Shown here one piece after another: positions 43,372 through 53,344 of a stretch of DNA of 64,000 nucleotides. Every line of letters begins with the position of its first letter. Position 1 is the stretch's first letter. A model generated the notes under the pieces. That model saw only the letters and a list, made by a program, of their open reading frames with translations. It ran no database searches and was not told the DNA's origin. The DNA is from Shewanella psychromarinicola. GTDB taxonomy: Bacteria; Pseudomonadota; Gammaproteobacteria; Enterobacterales; Shewanellaceae. The stretch lies in NCBI RefSeq assembly GCF_003855155.1, contig NZ_CP034073.1:4836001-4900000 (forward strand). The letters run 5' to 3'. The position numbers and the translations under genes were made by a program.

Positions 43372-44340
43372 ATGTCCAGTATTCTTACCCCGCTAATCGC
43401 TGTATTTATAATTATGCTTCTCGGCAGTATCATTCAGAAATTGAGACTTTTACCACCAGACACCGATCTGATCCTCAATCAATTTGTCTATTACATAGCC
43501 TTCCCAGCGATTTTACTCATTGTTTTAGCTGAAACTCACATTGAAGACATTATTCAGTGGGGCTTTGTTGGTGGCTTTAGCTTGGCGATGATCATTACTT
43601 ATGCGCTGGTCATTGGCGTATCACTATGGTGCAAGCCTAAGCAGCAAGCGGTTGCCGCAATGCGGGCGTTAAACGCCACGTTTGGCAATACTGCATTTAT
43701 TGGTATTCCATTGCTGAGCCTATTGTTCCCGGGTCACAAAATGGCATTAGTGGCCGCAGCGATTGCCAGCTTGCTGTCGGTGTTCATGTTCGCGTTTGCT
43801 TTAGTCTCTATTGAACTGGCCAGCCGTAATAAACAATCAACCGACCATGCCATCATCATCATGGCTAATGCACTGTATAAAAACCCGATAGTGGTCGGCA
43901 GTCTTATTGGCATAGGCCTATCGGCATTTCATATCACCTTACCCGCTAGCCTGGCGTTAGTGCTGCACCAAGTGGGAAACACCTCCAGTCCTTGTGCACT
44001 GTTTGCCATCGGAATGGTACTTGCCAAAGCGTTACGGCATCAGTCAATCACGAACATGTTCAGTCTTAGCTTGATTGCAGAACTGAGTTTAATCAACTTA
44101 CTCAAGATAATTATTCAGCCCCTTATTGCCTTTGGATTACTCAAACTCTTCGGCGTAGAACACGAGTTACTGACTATGGGAGTCCTGTTAGCAGCCTTAC
44201 CAACTGCAGCAAGTGTGTATTTATTGGCAGACCGATACCAAATTAATGCCAATGGCAGTGCCCAAGGGATTTTATATGGCACATTAGTCACTTTTATTAG
44301 TTTGCCTATAATAGAAACACTTTTAAAATCATATGCTTGA
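43372..44340 (+). CDS. Auxin efflux carrier (AEC) family permease
   Basis: About 322 residues with ten hydrophobic helices in two five-helix halves, as in the AEC/BASS fold. NQFVYYIAFPAILLIVLAET and the cross-over region LNATFGNTAFIGIPLLSLLF are the family signatures (YfdV/MdcF-like). Members export malonate, malate or other small acids; the substrate here is unknown. The ATG at 43372 is preferred over an in-frame TTG three codons upstream. It lies alone between barA-yjaG and recN. Confidence 0.85.
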   Translation: MSSILTPLIAVFIIMLLGSIIQKLRLLPPDTDLILNQFVYYIAFPAILLIVLAETHIEDIIQWGFVGGFSLAMIITYALVIGVSLWCKPKQQAVAAMRALNATFGNTAFIGIPLLSLLFPGHKMALVAAAIASLLSVFMFAFALVSIELASRNKQSTDHAIIIMANALYKNPIVVGSLIGIGLSAFHITLPASLALVLHQVGNTSSPCALFAIGMVLAKALRHQSITNMFSLSLIAELSLINLLKIIIQPLIAFGLLKLFGVEHELLTMGVLLAALPTAASVYLLADRYQINANGSAQGILYGTLVTFISLPIIETLLKSYA

Positions 44341-44398
44341 TAATTGACCGAGTTAAGGCGATAAAATAATCAGTGATATTTTTATGCCAACCACTTTA

Positions 44399-44436
44399 CT
44401 GTATATAAAAACAGTATATACTGTTTATCAATACAG
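44399..44436 (+). promoter_or_regulatory. Two LexA boxes upstream of recN
   Basis: Two perfect CTGT-N8-ACAG sites: CTGTATATAAAAACAG (44399-44414) and CTGTTTATCAATACAG (44421-44436). They are 22 bp apart, about two helical turns, and lie 33 bp upstream of the recN start. Tandem sites are also known for E. coli recN. Confidence 0.93.
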
Positions 44437-44468
44437 TGGTTTAGTCGCTTCATTGAAAGGGATTCATT

Positions 44469-46127
44469 ATGCTTTGCCAACTCAGCATCAATAATTTTGC
44501 TATCGTGCGTTTTTTAGAACTCGACTTTAAAGCCGGTATGACAAGCATCACCGGAGAAACCGGTGCAGGTAAATCGATTGCTATCGATGCCCTTGGGTTA
44601 TGTCTTGGTAATCGCAGTGATGCCAATACCATCAGACCCGGCGCAACGAAAACTGAAGTGAGCGCGCGGTTTACGCTCCACGATGTCCCTTTAGCTAAAC
44701 GCTGGCTTGAAGATAACGATCTCGATGCTGAAGATGGATGTATTTTACGTCGAACCATTAATAATGATGGCCGATCTAGAGCCTATATTAATAGTAATCC
44801 GGTCCCGGTTTCGCAATTAAAAGCCGTTGGTCAACTCCTGATAGGCATTCATGGCCAACATGCTCACCATGCCATGCTTAAAAATGATCATCAGTTAGCC
44901 TTACTCGACAGCTACGCTAACCACAAGTTGTTACTTGATGCCGTCAGTGCCAGCTATCAGCGCTGCAAGCAAGTGGAAAACGAGCTAAAGCATCTTGAGC
45001 AAGCTCAGCACGAACGCATTTCGCGTCAACAGCTGCTGCAATATCAAGTAGAAGAGCTTAATGAGTTCAACTTAGGCTTGGAAGAATTTGATGAAATAGA
45101 ACAAGAACACAAACGCTTAGCCAATGGCACAGATTTAATTGAACGTTGCCAAGCTGGTTTACATTTATTGACCGAAAGTGATGAAGGCAATATAGAATCG
45201 CTGCTTAATAAAGTGGCCAGTATTGCTGATACGCTTCAAGGCTATGATGAATCCCTTGCTCCTATCGGCACTATGATCAGCGATGCGTTAATTCAAGTAC
45301 AAGAAAGCGCTAGCGAAATTGAAAGTTATTTAAGCAGTTTAGAGCTTGATCCAGAACATTTTGCCTATTTAGAAAAACGCCTTTCAACGGCAATGCAATT
45401 GGCGCGTAAGCATCATGTGAGTGCTGATAAGTTGGCGCTACATCATCAAGCATTGATGAGTGAATTGGCCGAACTTGCTGACGACGAAACTAAATTAGAT
45501 GGTATAAGACAGCAACTTGAAGCCACCAGAAATGCCTATTTAACCAATGCACAAAAACTAAGTCAAAGCCGTAGCCGTTATGCTAAAGAACTCGATAAAT
45601 TGGTCACTCAGTCAATCCATGAATTGAATATGCCTAAGGGCAAGTTCTATATTCAGGTTAACTATGAAGCAACTAATATCAGCTTAAATGGTTGCGACCA
45701 AATTGAGTTTATGGTTACCACTAATCCCGGCCAACCTTTGCAACCTATTTCAAAAGTAGCCTCAGGCGGCGAACTATCACGCATTGGCTTAGGCATTCAG
45801 GTGATTACCGCCAGAAAAGTCGCCACTCCGACGCTTATTTTTGATGAAGTGGATGTGGGCATTTCGGGTCCTACCGCTTCGGTTGTTGGCCGTATGTTAC
45901 GCAGCCTTGGCGAGTCGACTCAAGTTTTGTGCGTGACTCATTTGCCACAAGTGGCGGGTAACGGTCATCAGCATATGTTTGTCAACAAATTCAATAAAGC
46001 AGGTAGTACAGAAACCACCATGCAGGCCTTGGATAAAGATCAACGGGTGAATGAACTTGCGCGCTTATTAGGTGGTGATGTCATTACCGAAAATACCTTG
46101 GCTAATGCCCGTGAGTTGTTGCAATAA
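44469..46127 (+). CDS. recN: DNA repair protein RecN (SMC-like)
   Basis: 552 residues. A double-strand-break repair protein. Walker A is GETGAGKSIAIDALGL near residue 28, a central coiled coil spans about 160-370, and the ABC signature VASGGELSRIGLGIQV and Walker B LIFDEVDVGISG follow. AAAGGGA precedes the ATG. The upstream tandem LexA boxes mark it as strongly SOS-controlled together with recA in this window. Confidence 0.97.
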   Translation: MLCQLSINNFAIVRFLELDFKAGMTSITGETGAGKSIAIDALGLCLGNRSDANTIRPGATKTEVSARFTLHDVPLAKRWLEDNDLDAEDGCILRRTINNDGRSRAYINSNPVPVSQLKAVGQLLIGIHGQHAHHAMLKNDHQLALLDSYANHKLLLDAVSASYQRCKQVENELKHLEQAQHERISRQQLLQYQVEELNEFNLGLEEFDEIEQEHKRLANGTDLIERCQAGLHLLTESDEGNIESLLNKVASIADTLQGYDESLAPIGTMISDALIQVQESASEIESYLSSLELDPEHFAYLEKRLSTAMQLARKHHVSADKLALHHQALMSELAELADDETKLDGIRQQLEATRNAYLTNAQKLSQSRSRYAKELDKLVTQSIHELNMPKGKFYIQVNYEATNISLNGCDQIEFMVTTNPGQPLQPISKVASGGELSRIGLGIQVITARKVATPTLIFDEVDVGISGPTASVVGRMLRSLGESTQVLCVTHLPQVAGNGHQHMFVNKFNKAGSTETTMQALDKDQRVNELARLLGGDVITENTLANARELLQ

Positions 46128-46198
46128 TCGTTATGCACTTATAAAAAGCAAATCAATATGTTAATGTAAAGTTAACATGGATTTACGGATAAATCATA

Positions 46199-47341
46199 AT
46201 GCTGAAAGTAATAAAGGGCTTGGGTGTTTTTGTCGGGCTAATATGTAGCTTACTGGTCTTTATTGTTGTCTGTTTAGTGGCCATTAATGCAACAGACAGA
46301 ACAAAGTCACCTAACACGCTATTAGTTGAAAACTGGCTAAAGCAACAGCCTATCGATCCAAGCGAAAATGGTTTTGTATATTTACAAACTTTTATCGGCA
46401 TTTTTCAGGATGTAACGGCTAAAGAAGTGGCCACTACATTAAGTTTCAATGATGAAGAAGATCAACTACTACGCGATTACAAAAAATCGTGTTATCAAAC
46501 TGATGTGGCAACCTGTAATGAATTTCTTGAAAAGAATAACGAAAGTATTTTACAAGCAATTCATGCACACAAAACCGATGCAACCCATTATAGCAAGCTG
46601 ATTGAAATGCCTTATTGGCAAGAAGATATTCAGTATTTAACACCTGAAAATCTTTTTAAATGGGCGCCACTACTTAAATTACGAACAATCAGTGAACTTA
46701 CCGTTTTAATAAACCTTGACGGATCCCCTAACCTTAACGTGAATGAAGCCTTGTTAACATTTTTAAATAAAGATGCTCAATTCTGGAATATGGTTTATCA
46801 CTCATCTCGCTCTATATTCAACCATATGATTGCCGTTAGCGTAATCAAATCTCAACTTAACTTTGCCAGCACCTTAGCTAAGACACTTGATACCGCGGTT
46901 TCAAACAAAGTCACAACTTGGCAAACGCCATTCGAATTAACTAATAGCGATTTTGAGAGAGTATTTTCTGGTGAATGGCAGTTTGCTCAAAATGTCAGAC
47001 AACAAATGTTAATTGAAGTGCAGTCTGATAAGGTAGCTTTTTATGAAAAATGGTTAGCAAATGCTTTGTATAAGCCCACAGACAGTGACAACCTCATGGC
47101 TGAGTATATTGTTAGCTTAGTTAAGGAACCGGTTTCAACAACCTCTGAACACACGGTCATAAAACCGGATTACTGCTCTTTCGACAATTATATAAAGCAA
47201 TTATGGATATCACGTTACAATCCGATTGGTAAACTATTTAACTGCACCGTTTATGAAACAGATTATAAGCAACGTTTAACTAATATAAATAAAGATTTAG
47301 AGCAATTGCGAACTAATCTACTTACCGAAAAATCATCTTAA
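46199..47341 (+). CDS. Unknown membrane-anchored periplasmic protein
   Basis: 380 residues that I do not recognise. There is one N-terminal transmembrane helix or uncleaved signal (about residues 7-29), then a mainly helical soluble part rich in Asp, Glu, Lys and Asn. Four or more cysteines appear in two pairs (CYQTDVATC near 99-107; CSF and CTV near 328 and 348), suggesting disulfides in the periplasm. It is 71 bp after recN with no clear terminator between, so it could be read with recN. No start signal stronger than the ATG is seen. No function can be assigned. Confidence 0.7.
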   Translation: MLKVIKGLGVFVGLICSLLVFIVVCLVAINATDRTKSPNTLLVENWLKQQPIDPSENGFVYLQTFIGIFQDVTAKEVATTLSFNDEEDQLLRDYKKSCYQTDVATCNEFLEKNNESILQAIHAHKTDATHYSKLIEMPYWQEDIQYLTPENLFKWAPLLKLRTISELTVLINLDGSPNLNVNEALLTFLNKDAQFWNMVYHSSRSIFNHMIAVSVIKSQLNFASTLAKTLDTAVSNKVTTWQTPFELTNSDFERVFSGEWQFAQNVRQQMLIEVQSDKVAFYEKWLANALYKPTDSDNLMAEYIVSLVKEPVSTTSEHTVIKPDYCSFDNYIKQLWISRYNPIGKLFNCTVYETDYKQRLTNINKDLEQLRTNLLTEKSS

Positions 47342-47523
47342 TAACATCACATCGACTGATTTTATTTAATACCGTTAGCGACAAAAGAGCACAAATATGC
47401 TTTTTTTTGGTTTATAAATCTTTATATAAAGTACTTAATCTGAAATAGAGATAAAAGATGAGAAGGTAATAAAATGAACACGCTTAGCCATATATCGATC
47501 TAAACTTGTTGTTTGTTAATAAG

Positions 47524-47549
47524 ACGCAGCCTCTTGTTACTGGTTGCGT
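47524..47549. other. Hairpin between convergent genes
   Basis: ACGCAGCC (47524-47531) pairs with GGTTGCGT (47542-47549), one G-U included. It lies between the unknown protein gene and pgpA, which converge. No T-run, so its role is uncertain. Confidence 0.4.
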
Positions 47550-47621
47550 TAATAGTAAGTCTTTCAACTCAGTTAGGAAAGGACTGTTTGATAGTCGTTT
47601 GTTATCCAAAATTCAGGTTAC

Positions 47622-48113
47622 TTATAGATAATACACTGCAAGCTGCACACCGATTAACGAAAACACACCCGCCAATACATCATCAATCATAATCCCAAAA
47701 CCACCATGCACTTTGGCATCAAGCCAACGTATAGGCCATGGCTTTATAATGTCAAAAAAGCGAAATAATACAAAACCGAGAGCTAACCATATAAAACCTA
47801 AAGGCGCGGCAATCATGGTGATCATCAACCCAACCACTTCATCCCACACAATAGCGCCATGGTCGTGTACACCCATATCTCTAGCCGCTTTCCCACAAAT
47901 ATAGAATCCGGCAAGCATACTAATACAGGTGATGATGAGGTAATTCGTTAAGCTTAACTGCTGCATGAGCAACACTATGGGCACTGCGGCTAAGGTACCA
48001 AAGGTACCCGGCGCTTTGGCCGCTTTACCGCTGCCAAAGCCTAATGCCAAAAAATGAATTGGGTGGGCTAAAGACAGTTTTTTAACGAATTTATCTTGGG
48101 TTAATAGTCTCAT
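47622..48113 (-). CDS. pgpA: Phosphatidylglycerophosphatase A
   Basis: About 163 residues. An inner-membrane phosphatase that makes phosphatidylglycerol from its phosphate. Typical segments: LGFGSGKAAKAPGTFGTLAAVP, the acidic VWDEVVGLMITM and RFFDIIKPWPIRWLDAKVHGG with conserved acidic residues. I use the ATG at 48113; an in-frame TTG lies three codons upstream. It is the last gene of the rib-nusB-thiL operon, 9 bp after thiL. Confidence 0.95.
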   Translation of the reverse strand: MRLLTQDKFVKKLSLAHPIHFLALGFGSGKAAKAPGTFGTLAAVPIVLLMQQLSLTNYLIITCISMLAGFYICGKAARDMGVHDHGAIVWDEVVGLMITMIAAPLGFIWLALGFVLFRFFDIIKPWPIRWLDAKVHGGFGIMIDDVLAGVFSLIGVQLAVYYL

Positions 48114-48122
48114 AGTACTCAA

Positions 48123-49079
48123 TTAAAAATGCACAAAGCCACGTGAAATAGGGGTAAATGCTTGCCCATTTTCTACTAGTTTTAATTTATCGCCGGCGCT
48201 GATCTGACCAATTTTAACAAACTTCACCCCAGCATGAATTAGCGCGGTATCAATTGCACCGCGTTGTGACTCTGGCACAGTAAATAAAAGTTCGTAGTCT
48301 TCACCGCCAGTTAATGCATAACTTAATGCATCTTCACGACTAAGATTGGCTTTAAGTGAGTTTGATAAAGGAATGAGATCCACATCAATGATGGCGCCGA
48401 CTTTCGATGCCGATAACACATGTCCAATATCAGACATTAAGCCATCAGACAAATCAATAGCGCTTGTGGCTAGAGTGCGTAGTGCTTGACCTGCCAACAC
48501 ACGAGGCGTTGGGTAATAATGGCGGTTAATCAGATATTGTTTATCTTCAGCGTTAACGGTCTTAACACCTCTGATAATATCAAGGCCTAAGGCTGAATCA
48601 CCTAGGGTTCCCGTCACATAGATCCAGTCTCCTCTTTTTGCACCTGCACGGGTTAATGCTGTACCTTTAGGGACTTGACCATTAATCGTAATGCTGATAC
48701 TGCGCGGACCACGGGTGGTATCACCACCAATGAGTGCAATACCATAATATTCAGCAATATCAAAAAGGCCGGCACTGAACTGGGCTAACCAAGGTTCATC
48801 AACACAGGGTAACGTCAGTGCTAATGTAAACCAAGCGGGCTCTGCCCCCATTGCGGCAAGATCAGAAAGGTTAACCGCTAGCGATTTATAACCTAAAGCA
48901 TGAGCTGGAATGTCTGCTAAAAAATGGATATTTTCAACAAGGGTATCACAAGAAATTGCTAAAGATTTCTTGTCCGCAGGATTCACTAACGCACAGTCAT
49001 CGCCGATGCTTAACTCAACATCGCGCCTTTTTTGACCTTTATTGCGGAAGTAATGTTCGATGAGTTGAAATTCTTTCAC
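48123..49079 (-). CDS. thiL: Thiamine-monophosphate kinase
   Basis: About 318 residues from a GTG start at 49079 (reads MKEFQLIEHYFRNK, aligning with the usual ThiL N-terminus). The longer upstream frame has no homologous pattern. It phosphorylates TMP to the cofactor thiamine diphosphate. Seen motifs: VELSIGDDCALV, GYKSLAVNLSDLAAMGAEP, GGDTTRGP and SDGLMSDIGHV, all magnesium or ATP sites. It stands between nusB and pgpA. Confidence 0.95.
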   Translation of the reverse strand: MKEFQLIEHYFRNKGQKRRDVELSIGDDCALVNPADKKSLAISCDTLVENIHFLADIPAHALGYKSLAVNLSDLAAMGAEPAWFTLALTLPCVDEPWLAQFSAGLFDIAEYYGIALIGGDTTRGPRSISITINGQVPKGTALTRAGAKRGDWIYVTGTLGDSALGLDIIRGVKTVNAEDKQYLINRHYYPTPRVLAGQALRTLATSAIDLSDGLMSDIGHVLSASKVGAIIDVDLIPLSNSLKANLSREDALSYALTGGEDYELLFTVPESQRGAIDTALIHAGVKFVKIGQISAGDKLKLVENGQAFTPISRGFVHF

Positions 49080-49166
49080 ATTCAGTCTGGTACGGTAAAC
49101 CGTCCACCTTAATTTTGAAACAATTAATAACAAATGAAAACGGTATCCGAAGATACCGTTCTGGTG

Positions 49167-49571
49167 TTACTTATGCTTCACTAACTTATCAAGCAAGCCG
49201 TTGACAAATTTGTGACTATCTTCAGCACCAAACGCTTTCGCTAACTCGATACCTTCGTTAATAGCCACTTTAAACGGCACATCTTTACGGAAGGTCAACT
49301 CGTAAGTTGCCAGACGCACAATGGCTTTTTCTACTGGTGACACTTCTTCAAAATTACGATCAAGATGTGGCTTTAACAGCTCATCAATTTGCGATATTTT
49401 TGATGCTACACCGGTTAATAGCTCACGAAAATAAGCGACATCAACACCGTCAGTGTTCTGTTCAGTTAAAAACTCATGTTCTACGTCAGCAACTTTGTTT
49501 TTACTTAACTGCCATGAATAAATGGCTTGAACGGCTAAACGGCGGGCCTTACGGCGCTCTGAAGGTTTCAT
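49167..49571 (-). CDS. nusB: Transcription antitermination factor NusB
   Basis: 134 residues, all-helical. It starts with the conserved [19 protein letters not shown] and ends [20 protein letters not shown]. NusB with NusE (S10) binds boxA in rRNA leaders for antitermination. AGGA precedes the ATG. The gene follows ribH by about 13 bp, the same pairing as E. coli ribE-nusB. Confidence 0.96.
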   Translation of the reverse strand: MKPSERRKARRLAVQAIYSWQLSKNKVADVEHEFLTEQNTDGVDVAYFRELLTGVASKISQIDELLKPHLDRNFEEVSPVEKAIVRLATYELTFRKDVPFKVAINEGIELAKAFGAEDSHKFVNGLLDKLVKHK

Positions 49572-49584
49572 ACTTTTCCTACTA

Positions 49585-50061
49585 TTACAGCTGTTGTTCT
49601 AGTTGTTGCAGTACATTAACCATTTCAAGCAAACTAAGGGCAGCTTCGCCACCTTTGTTACCTGCTTTAGTACCTGAACGCTCAATAGCTTGCTCAATGG
49701 TATCTGTAGTTAATACACCGAATGAAACAGGAAGATCGTACTCTAATGCAACTTGTGCAAGACCTTTGTTACATTCACCAGCAACAAATTCAAAATGAGG
49801 TGTACCGCCACGGATGACAGCACCTAATGCAATGATCCCGTCAAACTTTCCACTTGCAGCAACACGTTTTGCAGCAAGCGGTAATTCAACTGCACCAGGC
49901 ACTCGAACAACAGTAATGTTGTCGTCACTGACCTGGCCGAAACGCTTTAATGTGTCTATTGCACCGTCAAGCAGACTTTCAACTAAAAAGCTATTGAATC
50001 GCGATATTACAATCGCCACTTTGGCATTTTTCGCTTCGATATTACCTTGAACTACGTTCAT
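49585..50061 (-). CDS. ribH: 6,7-dimethyl-8-ribityllumazine synthase
   Basis: 158 residues. It condenses the pyrimidine intermediate with the butanone phosphate made by the RibB domain. Seen: [36 protein letters not shown] with the catalytic His, and [24 protein letters not shown] in the family place. It lies between ribBX and nusB. Confidence 0.97.
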   Translation of the reverse strand: MNVVQGNIEAKNAKVAIVISRFNSFLVESLLDGAIDTLKRFGQVSDDNITVVRVPGAVELPLAAKRVAASGKFDGIIALGAVIRGGTPHFEFVAGECNKGLAQVALEYDLPVSFGVLTTDTIEQAIERSGTKAGNKGGEAALSLLEMVNVLQQLEQQL

Positions 50062-50185
50062 TCTATCTTACCTAAATTAGCTAAAGCACCCCGCTCGGGG
50101 CAAAAAAGAGGCGCTATGATATCACAGCCGAAAGCCCTGAGCGCTATGCAATTAATGAAATTATTAAATTTACCATAAGCCAAAA

Positions 50186-51289
50186 TTATTCAGCTATATA
50201 ATCCGTTACTTCTAAACCAAAACCTGACAAGGAATGGTAACGCTTTGGCGAACTTAATAAGCGCATTGTACTGACACCTAGACTCGACAGAATTTGCGAG
50301 CCGACGCCAACACGACGTGATGTTCCTTGCCACATGGCTCCTGCTGGTGATTGGCCATTATCTTCGGCCTCAAACGCTTTCACTTTTGCCAGAATCTGAC
50401 TTGAATGCTCAACGTTACCCAGTAACACCAATACGCCACCTTCTAAAGCAATGCGTTGCATGGCTTTTTCTAATGGCCAGCTACGCGTTTGATCTCGCTC
50501 AGAATGCAGTAAATCGTTAAAGGTATTTTGCAAATGCACACGCACTAAACAATTAGGCTTCACTTCATCTTTAACCAATGCGTAGTGTAATTGATTATCA
50601 ATAGTGTCTCTAAATGTCACCATAGTAAAATCACCAAAACGAGTCGGTAGTTTACATTGAGCTTCGCGTACAACCGTGGTTTCGTTGGTGTTACGGTATT
50701 CAATTAGGTCTGCAATGGTACCGATTTTAATCCCATGCTTTTGACTGAATATTTCTAAATCAGGACAGCGCGCCATGGTGCCGTCTTCATTTAAAATTTC
50801 AACAATCACAGCTGAAGGTTCACAGCCAGCTAAGCGCGCTAAATCGCAACCGGCTTCAGTATGGCCAGCACGCGTCAATACCCCGCCTTCTTGTGCCATT
50901 AACGGAAAAATATGCCCAGGTTGTACTAAATCAGAGGCTTTGGCATCTTTGGCAACAGCGACTTGAACGGTCACGGCTCGGTCATGAGCTGAGATCCCGG
51001 TTGTGACCCCGGTCGCCGCTTCAATTGATACGGTAAAGTTAGTCGAGAACTGCGCATTGTTGTTGGTGACCATTAAAGGCAAGTTAAGCTGCTGACAACG
51101 CTCTTTGGTCATGGTTTGGCAAATTAATCCGCGGCCATAGGTTGCCATGAAATTGATTGCAGCAGGCGTCACTTTATCAGCGGCCATGATCAAATCACCT
51201 TCATTCTCTCTGTCTTCATCATCCATCAAGATAACCATCTTACCTTGACGAATATCTTCAATGATTTCTTCTATGTTATGTAGCGCCAT
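50186..51289 (-). CDS. ribBX: 3,4-dihydroxy-2-butanone 4-phosphate synthase with degenerate GTP cyclohydrolase II domain (RibBX)
   Basis: 367 residues. The N-terminal RibB domain is intact: [16 protein letters not shown] and [16 protein letters not shown] carry the acidic and His catalytic residues. The C-terminal half (about 208-367) has the RibA fold pattern but no zinc cysteines. In the place of the C-x10-C-x-C site it reads [20 protein letters not shown], with no Cys at all, so GTP cyclohydrolase activity is unlikely. This hybrid, called RibBX, is known from Shewanella. A separate ribA is expected elsewhere. Usual annotation is ribBA. Confidence 0.92.
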   Translation of the reverse strand: MALHNIEEIIEDIRQGKMVILMDDEDRENEGDLIMAADKVTPAAINFMATYGRGLICQTMTKERCQQLNLPLMVTNNNAQFSTNFTVSIEAATGVTTGISAHDRAVTVQVAVAKDAKASDLVQPGHIFPLMAQEGGVLTRAGHTEAGCDLARLAGCEPSAVIVEILNEDGTMARCPDLEIFSQKHGIKIGTIADLIEYRNTNETTVVREAQCKLPTRFGDFTMVTFRDTIDNQLHYALVKDEVKPNCLVRVHLQNTFNDLLHSERDQTRSWPLEKAMQRIALEGGVLVLLGNVEHSSQILAKVKAFEAEDNGQSPAGAMWQGTSRRVGVGSQILSSLGVSTMRLLSSPKRYHSLSGFGLEVTDYIAE

Positions 51290-51413
51290 TGTCAGACCTT
51301 TCTCTATTAAGTTTTTGATTTTAAATAATTAAATCAATTTGCATTTTGTATTTATTATTTTGAATCATGTATTGTGCATAATCTTTGAGTACAATTTTTT
51401 ATGCTTGGAGCGA

Positions 51414-52073
51414 TTAGCGCAAAAATCCAGACTTAGCTAATAATTCCATCGTCACACCCGATGACGGCTGTGCTTGGCTAGCATCAGGTTGCATTAAACG
51501 CTCTAAATAGCGGGCAATTAAATCCACTTCGATGTTCACGCTGTCACCAACTTTGAGATCCACCAGCGTGGTTTCACCCGCAGTATGAGGCACGATGGTT
51601 AATCTAAAACGAGTTCCATCAACTTCATTGACGGTCAAACTAACGCCATCAATGGTGACCGATCCTTTGTGAGCAATGTAGCGACTTAATTGAACCGGTA
51701 CCGATAACCAAAACTCAAGTGCCTTGCCTCGGTAAGCACATTGCTCAATTTTTGCAATGCCATCAACGTGGCCGCTGACCATGTGTCCACCCAACCTCGT
51801 GGTCGCCGTAACGGCTTTTTCAAGATTAACCTTTTGGCCAACTTGATAACGACTAAAACCAGTTAATTCTACTGTTTCAGCCGATATATCCGCAACGTAG
51901 CTATCGCCTAAACGCTCAACAACGGTCAAGCACACGCCATTTGTGGCAATGCTATCACCCAGGTTTACATCGGTTAAATCCAACTTGCCGCTGGCAACGG
52001 TTAAGCGGATATCGTTACCTTTGCGATCAATTTTACGTAATGTACCAAGGGCTTCGATTATCCCAGTAAACAT
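51414..52073 (-). CDS. ribE: Riboflavin synthase alpha chain
   Basis: 219 residues built from two similar lumazine-binding halves (MFTGIIEALGTLRKI and GGHMVSGHVDGIAKIEQ start them). The motifs GVCLTVVERLGD and GVSLTVNEVDGTRF are the paired substrate loops. It dismutates lumazine to riboflavin. It lies between ribD and ribBX on the minus strand. Called ribC in some gene naming schemes. Confidence 0.96.
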   Translation of the reverse strand: MFTGIIEALGTLRKIDRKGNDIRLTVASGKLDLTDVNLGDSIATNGVCLTVVERLGDSYVADISAETVELTGFSRYQVGQKVNLEKAVTATTRLGGHMVSGHVDGIAKIEQCAYRGKALEFWLSVPVQLSRYIAHKGSVTIDGVSLTVNEVDGTRFRLTIVPHTAGETTLVDLKVGDSVNIEVDLIARYLERLMQPDASQAQPSSGVTMELLAKSGFLR

Positions 52074-52136
52074 AATGACTCACTTTTTGCTTTTAAACTT
52101 TGCAGTTGTTCAGGTTTTTCTTAAACAACTGCCACA

Positions 52137-53282
52137 TTAATAGGGTTGATTATATCTGAGGATATAACGCTTATCTTGTCCAACGTTGCGCTCATCAATT
52201 AATTGCAATGCCGGCGTTTGCTCCATGGCACTGTAATCGGGTAACTGCAACATATTACGTCCATGGCTGCCTAACAGTTTAGGCGCTTGATAAAGCACAA
52301 TGTCATCGGCGAGGCCTTGAGCGACAAACGCCCCAGCTAAGGTCGCACCCGCTTCGACTAAAACAGAATTAGTATGCTGGCCTAAATACGTTAGCAAAGC
52401 TAACAATGGGATCCTGCCCGACGAGTCACATTCTAATTGTAAAAAAGAAACGTGTTGTGGAAAAGCAGCTTTAGCACTTTGGGAATATTGACAGCCAGAA
52501 ACCAGTAAAATAGGACTTTGAATTGAAAATAACCTTTGTGTTGCCGTCAGTCTCGCTCTGCTGTCTAGCACAACCCTTAAAGGTTGGAAAATTTCATCTT
52601 TTGTATGGCGAGTGGTTAACTCACCTAACGCCTCATAGCGCACATTAAGGCTAGGGTCATCGATAAGGATTGTTTCAACGCCTGTGATTAATGCACAGTG
52701 GCTGGCACGGTATTTTTGCACATCGGCTCGTGCAGCACTGCCGGTAATCCACTTTGACACCCCATTAGACAGGGCGGTTTTACCGTCTAAACTGGCGGCT
52801 ATTTTAACCGTGACCCAAGGAAGCCTAGTTTTCATGCGCTTCATAAAGCCTAGATTGAGATCATAAGCTTGTTGGCTGAGTAGTCCTACATCGACCTTAA
52901 TTCCAGCCTCACGTAACATGGTGATACCGCGGCCTGACACTTCTGGGTTCGCATCGGTCACAGCAACAACGACTCGCGCAACCTTGGCGTTAATTAACCC
53001 TGAAGCGCAAGGTGGCGTACGACCATAATGACTGCAAGGTTCTAAGGTTACATAGGCGGTGGCGCCTTGAGCGCTATGACCATTATCAAGCACCATTTTC
53101 AGCGCATTGACTTCAGCGTGGCCTTCGCCAGCACGCTGATGGAAACCCTCACCGATAATCTTATTCTGATAGACAATGACACAACCAACACAGGGGTTGG
53201 GCCTAGTGGTATAACGGCCTTTCTCGGCAAGCGCTATAGCACGGCTCATCATTTGGGTGTCAAAAGTAGGCCCGTTGGACAT
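52137..53282 (-). CDS. ribD: Bifunctional pyrimidine deaminase/reductase RibD
   Basis: 381 residues. The N-terminal deaminase has the zinc site HAEVNAL (about residue 55) and PCSHYGRTPPC. The C-terminal reductase begins RLPWVTVKIAASLDGKTALSNGVSKWITG in part and has VLVEAGATLAGAF. It performs steps two and three of riboflavin synthesis. It follows nrdR by about 60 bp, as in E. coli nrdR-ribD. Confidence 0.96.
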   Translation of the reverse strand: MSNGPTFDTQMMSRAIALAEKGRYTTRPNPCVGCVIVYQNKIIGEGFHQRAGEGHAEVNALKMVLDNGHSAQGATAYVTLEPCSHYGRTPPCASGLINAKVARVVVAVTDANPEVSGRGITMLREAGIKVDVGLLSQQAYDLNLGFMKRMKTRLPWVTVKIAASLDGKTALSNGVSKWITGSAARADVQKYRASHCALITGVETILIDDPSLNVRYEALGELTTRHTKDEIFQPLRVVLDSRARLTATQRLFSIQSPILLVSGCQYSQSAKAAFPQHVSFLQLECDSSGRIPLLALLTYLGQHTNSVLVEAGATLAGAFVAQGLADDIVLYQAPKLLGSHGRNMLQLPDYSAMEQTPALQLIDERNVGQDKRYILRYNQPY

Positions 53283-53344
53283 GATAGATAATCTCTTATT
53301 GCTTAGATGCCATGATAACCGTTAAAAACGGTCATTACACAGCA

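Noticed and set aside
49307..49798. 163-codon plus-strand frame
   Set aside because: Antisense to nusB and ribH, both well supported.
50062..50185. Hairpin CCCC-GAGC-GGGG between ribBX and ribH
   Set aside because: As a terminator it would need a T-run after it on the minus strand; the A/T run is on the wrong side. Its role is unclear.
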